Of a stretch of 64,000 bases of DNA, positions 61,256 through 64,000 are shown one piece after another. The position numbers were made by a program, and so were the translations under genes. How positions within the stretch are numbered: position 1 is the first letter of the stretch; each line of letters begins with the position of its first letter. The notes under the pieces are model-generated. The model was not told the DNA's origin. It worked only from the letters and a program-made list of their open reading frames with translations, and ran no database searches. Source of the stretch: Mansonella perstans (lineage: Eukaryota; Nematoda; Chromadorea; Rhabditida; Onchocercidae); the NCBI GenBank assembly GCA_037074765.1, contig JBAMDO010000088.1, forward strand, positions 1 to 64,000. Reading direction: 5' to 3'.

Positions 61256-62400
61256 TTTTTATCTCTGTAAAATTACCAAATGTTGCGTTTATGAAATTGA
61301 TTGAAAAAAGGAAAGAGAAAAAAAAGAAACGTGTTACAACATTACTTACATATGAATTTATTAAAACAAAAAAAAAAAAGCGATAGAAAAGTTTGCACTA
61401 CCAGTTACTTGCTTTAAAGTATCTTGAATCAATTAAAAATCCATATGAAATTTTAAAATGAAAAATTCTTGTAATATTTGAATATGCAATCGAACAAATT
61501 GTTCTGTATGACTGACTCGATCGAAAATTAACACGGCTGAGACTGCTCAACGAGATGAAGAAACAAATGGATTAATCTATAGTAAGCAATATTTGGTTGA
61601 TCAGAAAAAATAAGTCGAAAATCGAATTCAAAAATTGAAATTTGAATCAAAAATCGAAAATTAAAGAATTGAATCCGCCGTATTTCCGAACACATGGTAA
61701 ACCACGGGTTGCGGTCATTCATATAGGCTATGTGAGCAGTGTGGGTCAAGAAATCAAATGACCAAAGAAGACATAGATGATAGCGGTGATGAGAGATGGA
61801 TAGAAGGACATTTGAACTTTTTAAAGTCAAGTAGGAAAAAAAAACTTTCGTTTCATTACGACAACAGTAAATCGTTTTGGAGCCTAAAGTCTATAATTAA
61901 TAAAAGGTCCTTTCTTCCATTCTCTTAAAGTTTAATAAATCTTTCGAATATATCTTAGAGCGCAAACTGATTTCATCGTATCCGTGCAGAAATGAACAAA
62001 AAAAAAGAAGTAAATTCTTCCTGTGTTTCAACATTTATTTCATCCTAGGTTTCCATCTGCGAAAAATCTCCTGAACCTCTTTTCTTGGCTGTATCCTAAA
62101 AAATCTGGGAAAATCTTTGCTTATGGAATATAAGAAATAGGTGTAGAACAATTTTTGAGAGGAAAAACCTAAGATCTAAACTTGGGAATATTAAGCATGA
62201 ATCTTTCACTTCATCCCATAGTGGCAATCTACATCTGTTCATACTACTCGACGTCTAATAACTAATATATAAACAGTGAATTAGTGAAAGTGAAATAAAA
62301 GATAAAATAAGTGAAAAGGCAAATTGGAAGAAATTATTTCATTCCAATGTTAATATATCAATTTTTAATGCATCTCATTTTTATTGCATTTTTTATTAGT
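61256..62400. other. Intergenic region upstream of the aminotransferase
   Basis: It contains the GOT promoter side. The 100-residue minus-strand ORF at 61528-61830 has no recognised domain. No RNA gene was seen. Confidence 0.45.
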
Positions 62401-62409
62401 TAAGCCATT

Positions 62410-62472
62410 CATTTAATTAGCTAATTACTTTCAGGCAATCCATTTAATTAACTAATTACGTATTACTTTCAG
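62410..62472 (+). repeat. Duplicated splice-acceptor segment
   Basis: CATTTAATTARCTAATTAC and ATTACTTTCAGGC occur twice (acceptors ending at 62434 and 62472). The second precedes GCTACTGCG and the ATG at 62522. Confidence 0.6.
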
Positions 62473-62521
62473 GCTACTGCGCTAACTTCCACAAACAGTA
62501 ATAGTGCACACCTCTAACACC

Positions 62522-62664
62522 ATGCCGTTATTATCAGATCAAGTAAACCTAGCGAATAATGGTTTCGCGGCAAATAATGTACTTGGAGAATCTGCCAAAG
62601 ATGAAAAACAAATACGCCATTTCAGATGGCTACTTTTTATCGCGGAGAATTTTTTTGATATTTG
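62522..62664 (+). CDS. Candidate first coding exon, unknown protein
   Basis: Downstream of a good acceptor (TTACTTTCAG, ending 62472) an ATG opens MPLLSDQVNLANNGFAANNV, continues through a charged stretch (ESAKDEKQIRHF) and a short hydrophobic part (WLLFIAENFF). A donor-like GTAGTT sits at 62665; without splicing the frame stops at 62668 after 48 residues. I cannot place a next exon with confidence. A 92-residue ORF (62662-62940) lies immediately after in another frame and is cysteine-containing but unrecognised. Confidence 0.3.
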
Positions 62665-63045
62665 GTAGTTGGTGAAACGATTCCCATAGTCTGCCGAAGT
62701 GAGAATTATGAAGCTCATTGTGGTGTTAAACGACGACCTGAGGGTAGATTGATGAAACTAGAATGTGGAGAAATTGGTATAGTGCATAGGTTAAAGGTCA
62801 CCCGAAGTGTTTGGCAGTTGGGAATGTCTGGAAATTTGTTCATTGCGAAACATCACGATAACAGGAAGAGATGCAGAGAAGGCAAAGAAACATCAACGAC
62901 CTCATCAGAAGTTTTCTGCAAATATTGCTTGTTCTATTAATAAGGTTCGCAAAAAATCGTGTGTTGGCGCGTCCAAATTCTCAGGGCGTAGGATCGATCT
63001 ATCGCGACAAGTAGCAAACAAAATGGCCACACGCAGATCAGTGGA

Positions 63046-63288
63046 CTACAGCAATGAGTATGGCATGCGCGGATGGTCTCCTAGGCCCAGCGATTTGTCG
63101 CAGGCTGCCTGGTCGTAGACCGTGAGGTATGCGTTAATGTCCTGGAATCTTCCAGGAGACAACGCGTACCGTCCCGAGCAAGAACGCATCATATCACCCA
63201 AAGGCAGTTTGTAGGCTAAGAACACAAGCAACAACAGTGTGCAGTTCTCAACCTCGCAGAAAAGTCGAATGGAGTACATCTCGAACAC
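63046..63288 (-). CDS. Unrecognised 80-residue ORF in a GC-richer block
   Basis: The minus-strand frame reads MFEMYSIRLFCEVENC, then a hydrophobic run (TLLLLVFLAY) that could be a signal or anchor, then a Cys/Arg-containing tail (CSGRYALSPGRF). No family is recognised. It lies on the same strand as, and 450 bases downstream of, the SL1-like sequence at 63719-63740, so it could be the ORF of an SL-bearing transcript. The block contains two hairpins (about 63137-63154 and 63311-63324), so a structured RNA is an alternative. Confidence 0.25.
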   Translation of the reverse strand: MFEMYSIRLFCEVENCTLLLLVFLAYKLPLGDMMRSCSGRYALSPGRFQDINAYLTVYDQAACDKSLGLGDHPRMPYSLL

Positions 63289-63340
63289 CGCGCCAGGTCA
63301 GGCCCGACATCCTCCAATTGGAGGTGTTGGACGCCACTTT

Positions 63341-64000
63341 TGAAAAATACAAGAAATAATTTTAAGTGTTCAAGCCGTTACCTGTTCATGCTTCACTTAA
63401 CTGTTTCTTTTCTCGTTAATATTTTTTTTAATATTTTTTTTTTAGAATCGCTCGAGTGGTTGGATTATTTGGAATTATGCATTTACTAAAAATTTCCATA
63501 TGCATAGAAATAAATAATTATTATAGTTGTAGCAATTAAAAGAATGAGAATGAGAGGATAGTGATAAAAGGTTGTTTCAAATTATTAAACAAAATTCTTA
63601 AAATATAAGATTTAAGGATCAAATATTAAGCTTTCGGGAATAAATGATCAAATCAAGTGTCGTGAAAGTTGTGTTGAGTTGAAGACGAGAGGACGGGTTG
63701 AATTGAATATTGTGCGATCTCAAACTTGGATAATTAAACCTTTATTAAAATTATTAACAAACGCGAACATAACAAACGCGGACGTAATTATTTAATGTTG
63801 AAGGAATTGGATAAGAACATAAGTGAATGAAGAGACAATTGAGTACCGTAATTATGATGAAAAAACAGTTAAGTTGGAGAATTGACAATCATATATAGTA
63901 GTAGAAAGGGAGGGAATAATGACCTGATAGGAAGATCATAAGATCATTAATATTTATTTACGGCTTGAATTATTGGATGTGAGGTTAGACTACAACAAAG
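63341..64000. other. Right end of window, no gene seen
   Basis: AT-rich sequence apart from the SL1-like 22-mer. No open exon was recognised up to the window edge. Confidence 0.45.
63719..63740 (-). other. SL1 spliced-leader-like 22-mer
   Basis: On the minus strand this matches the conserved nematode SL1 leader at 21 of 22 positions (one C replaced by T in the ACCC run). It is not followed by the GTAA donor that SL RNA genes carry; the next bases are ATCGCAC. It is therefore not an SL RNA gene copy. The arrangement fits the 5' end of a trans-spliced mRNA that was copied back into the genome. Confidence 0.7.

Noticed and set aside
62170..62200. Second SL1-like match (TAAACTTGGGAATATTAA)
   Set aside because: Only about nine contiguous bases agree; compatible with chance.
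63719..63740. SL RNA gene
   Set aside because: The leader-like 22-mer is not followed by the GTAA donor or the rest of the SL RNA.

Overview
The window looks like nuclear DNA of a parasitic nematode, most probably a filarial worm. It is strongly AT-rich and has many short-to-medium introns with TTTCAG-type acceptors. Its clearest proteins are closest to known nematode sequences: an UNC-97/PINCH LIM protein and a nematode-type (Sra-superfamily) chemoreceptor. A 22-mer one base away from nematode spliced leader SL1 lies at the right end. Exon structures were read by hand from splice sites and reading-frame phase; no search was run.

Layout. 1-7.3 kb: a 6.2-kb palindrome with arms of about 2.2 kb. 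Its centre and right arm hold a broken chemoreceptor gene, and its left arm holds an inverted copy of that gene's 3' half. 9.8-13.2 kb (+): unc-97 (PINCH), 8 exons. 14.9-20.1 kb (+): a GPR107/GPR108-family seven-transmembrane protein, 14 exons. 20.1-24.1 kb: no gene seen. 24.1-24.9 kb (-): PIN4-type parvulin, 3 exons. 26.1-29.4 kb (-): KIN17, 9 exons, on the same strand and 1.2 kb upstream of the parvulin.

30.5-36.5 kb (+): a decayed, intronless copy of a nucleosome assembly protein (NAP1) whose acidic tail has grown into a 5.5-kb minisatellite of 51-, 64- and 75-bp units, with higher-order periods of 139 and 190 bp. Its first kilobase carries dense one-base indels that resemble uncorrected long-read sequence. 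The array ends in a second fold-back (36.4-38.0 kb). 38-48 kb is a gene desert with simple repeats.

48.3-56.8 kb (+): a roughly 600-residue proline-rich, low-complexity scaffold protein with one C-terminal PDZ domain; it includes a 20-nt micro-exon, and its first exon is unresolved. 58.2-61.3 kb (-): cytosolic aspartate aminotransferase, 9 exons, with a probable GC-AG intron. 62.4-63.7 kb: a less AT-rich block with small ORFs, hairpins and the SL1-like sequence.

The genes are independent housekeeping and structural functions (muscle adhesion, Golgi/endosome membrane, prolyl isomerase, DNA repair and RNA processing, amino-acid metabolism, scaffold). The only possible functional pairing by position is KIN17 with PIN4. 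The most unusual content is structural: two large fold-backs and a satellite that appears to have arisen from a coding acidic tail.
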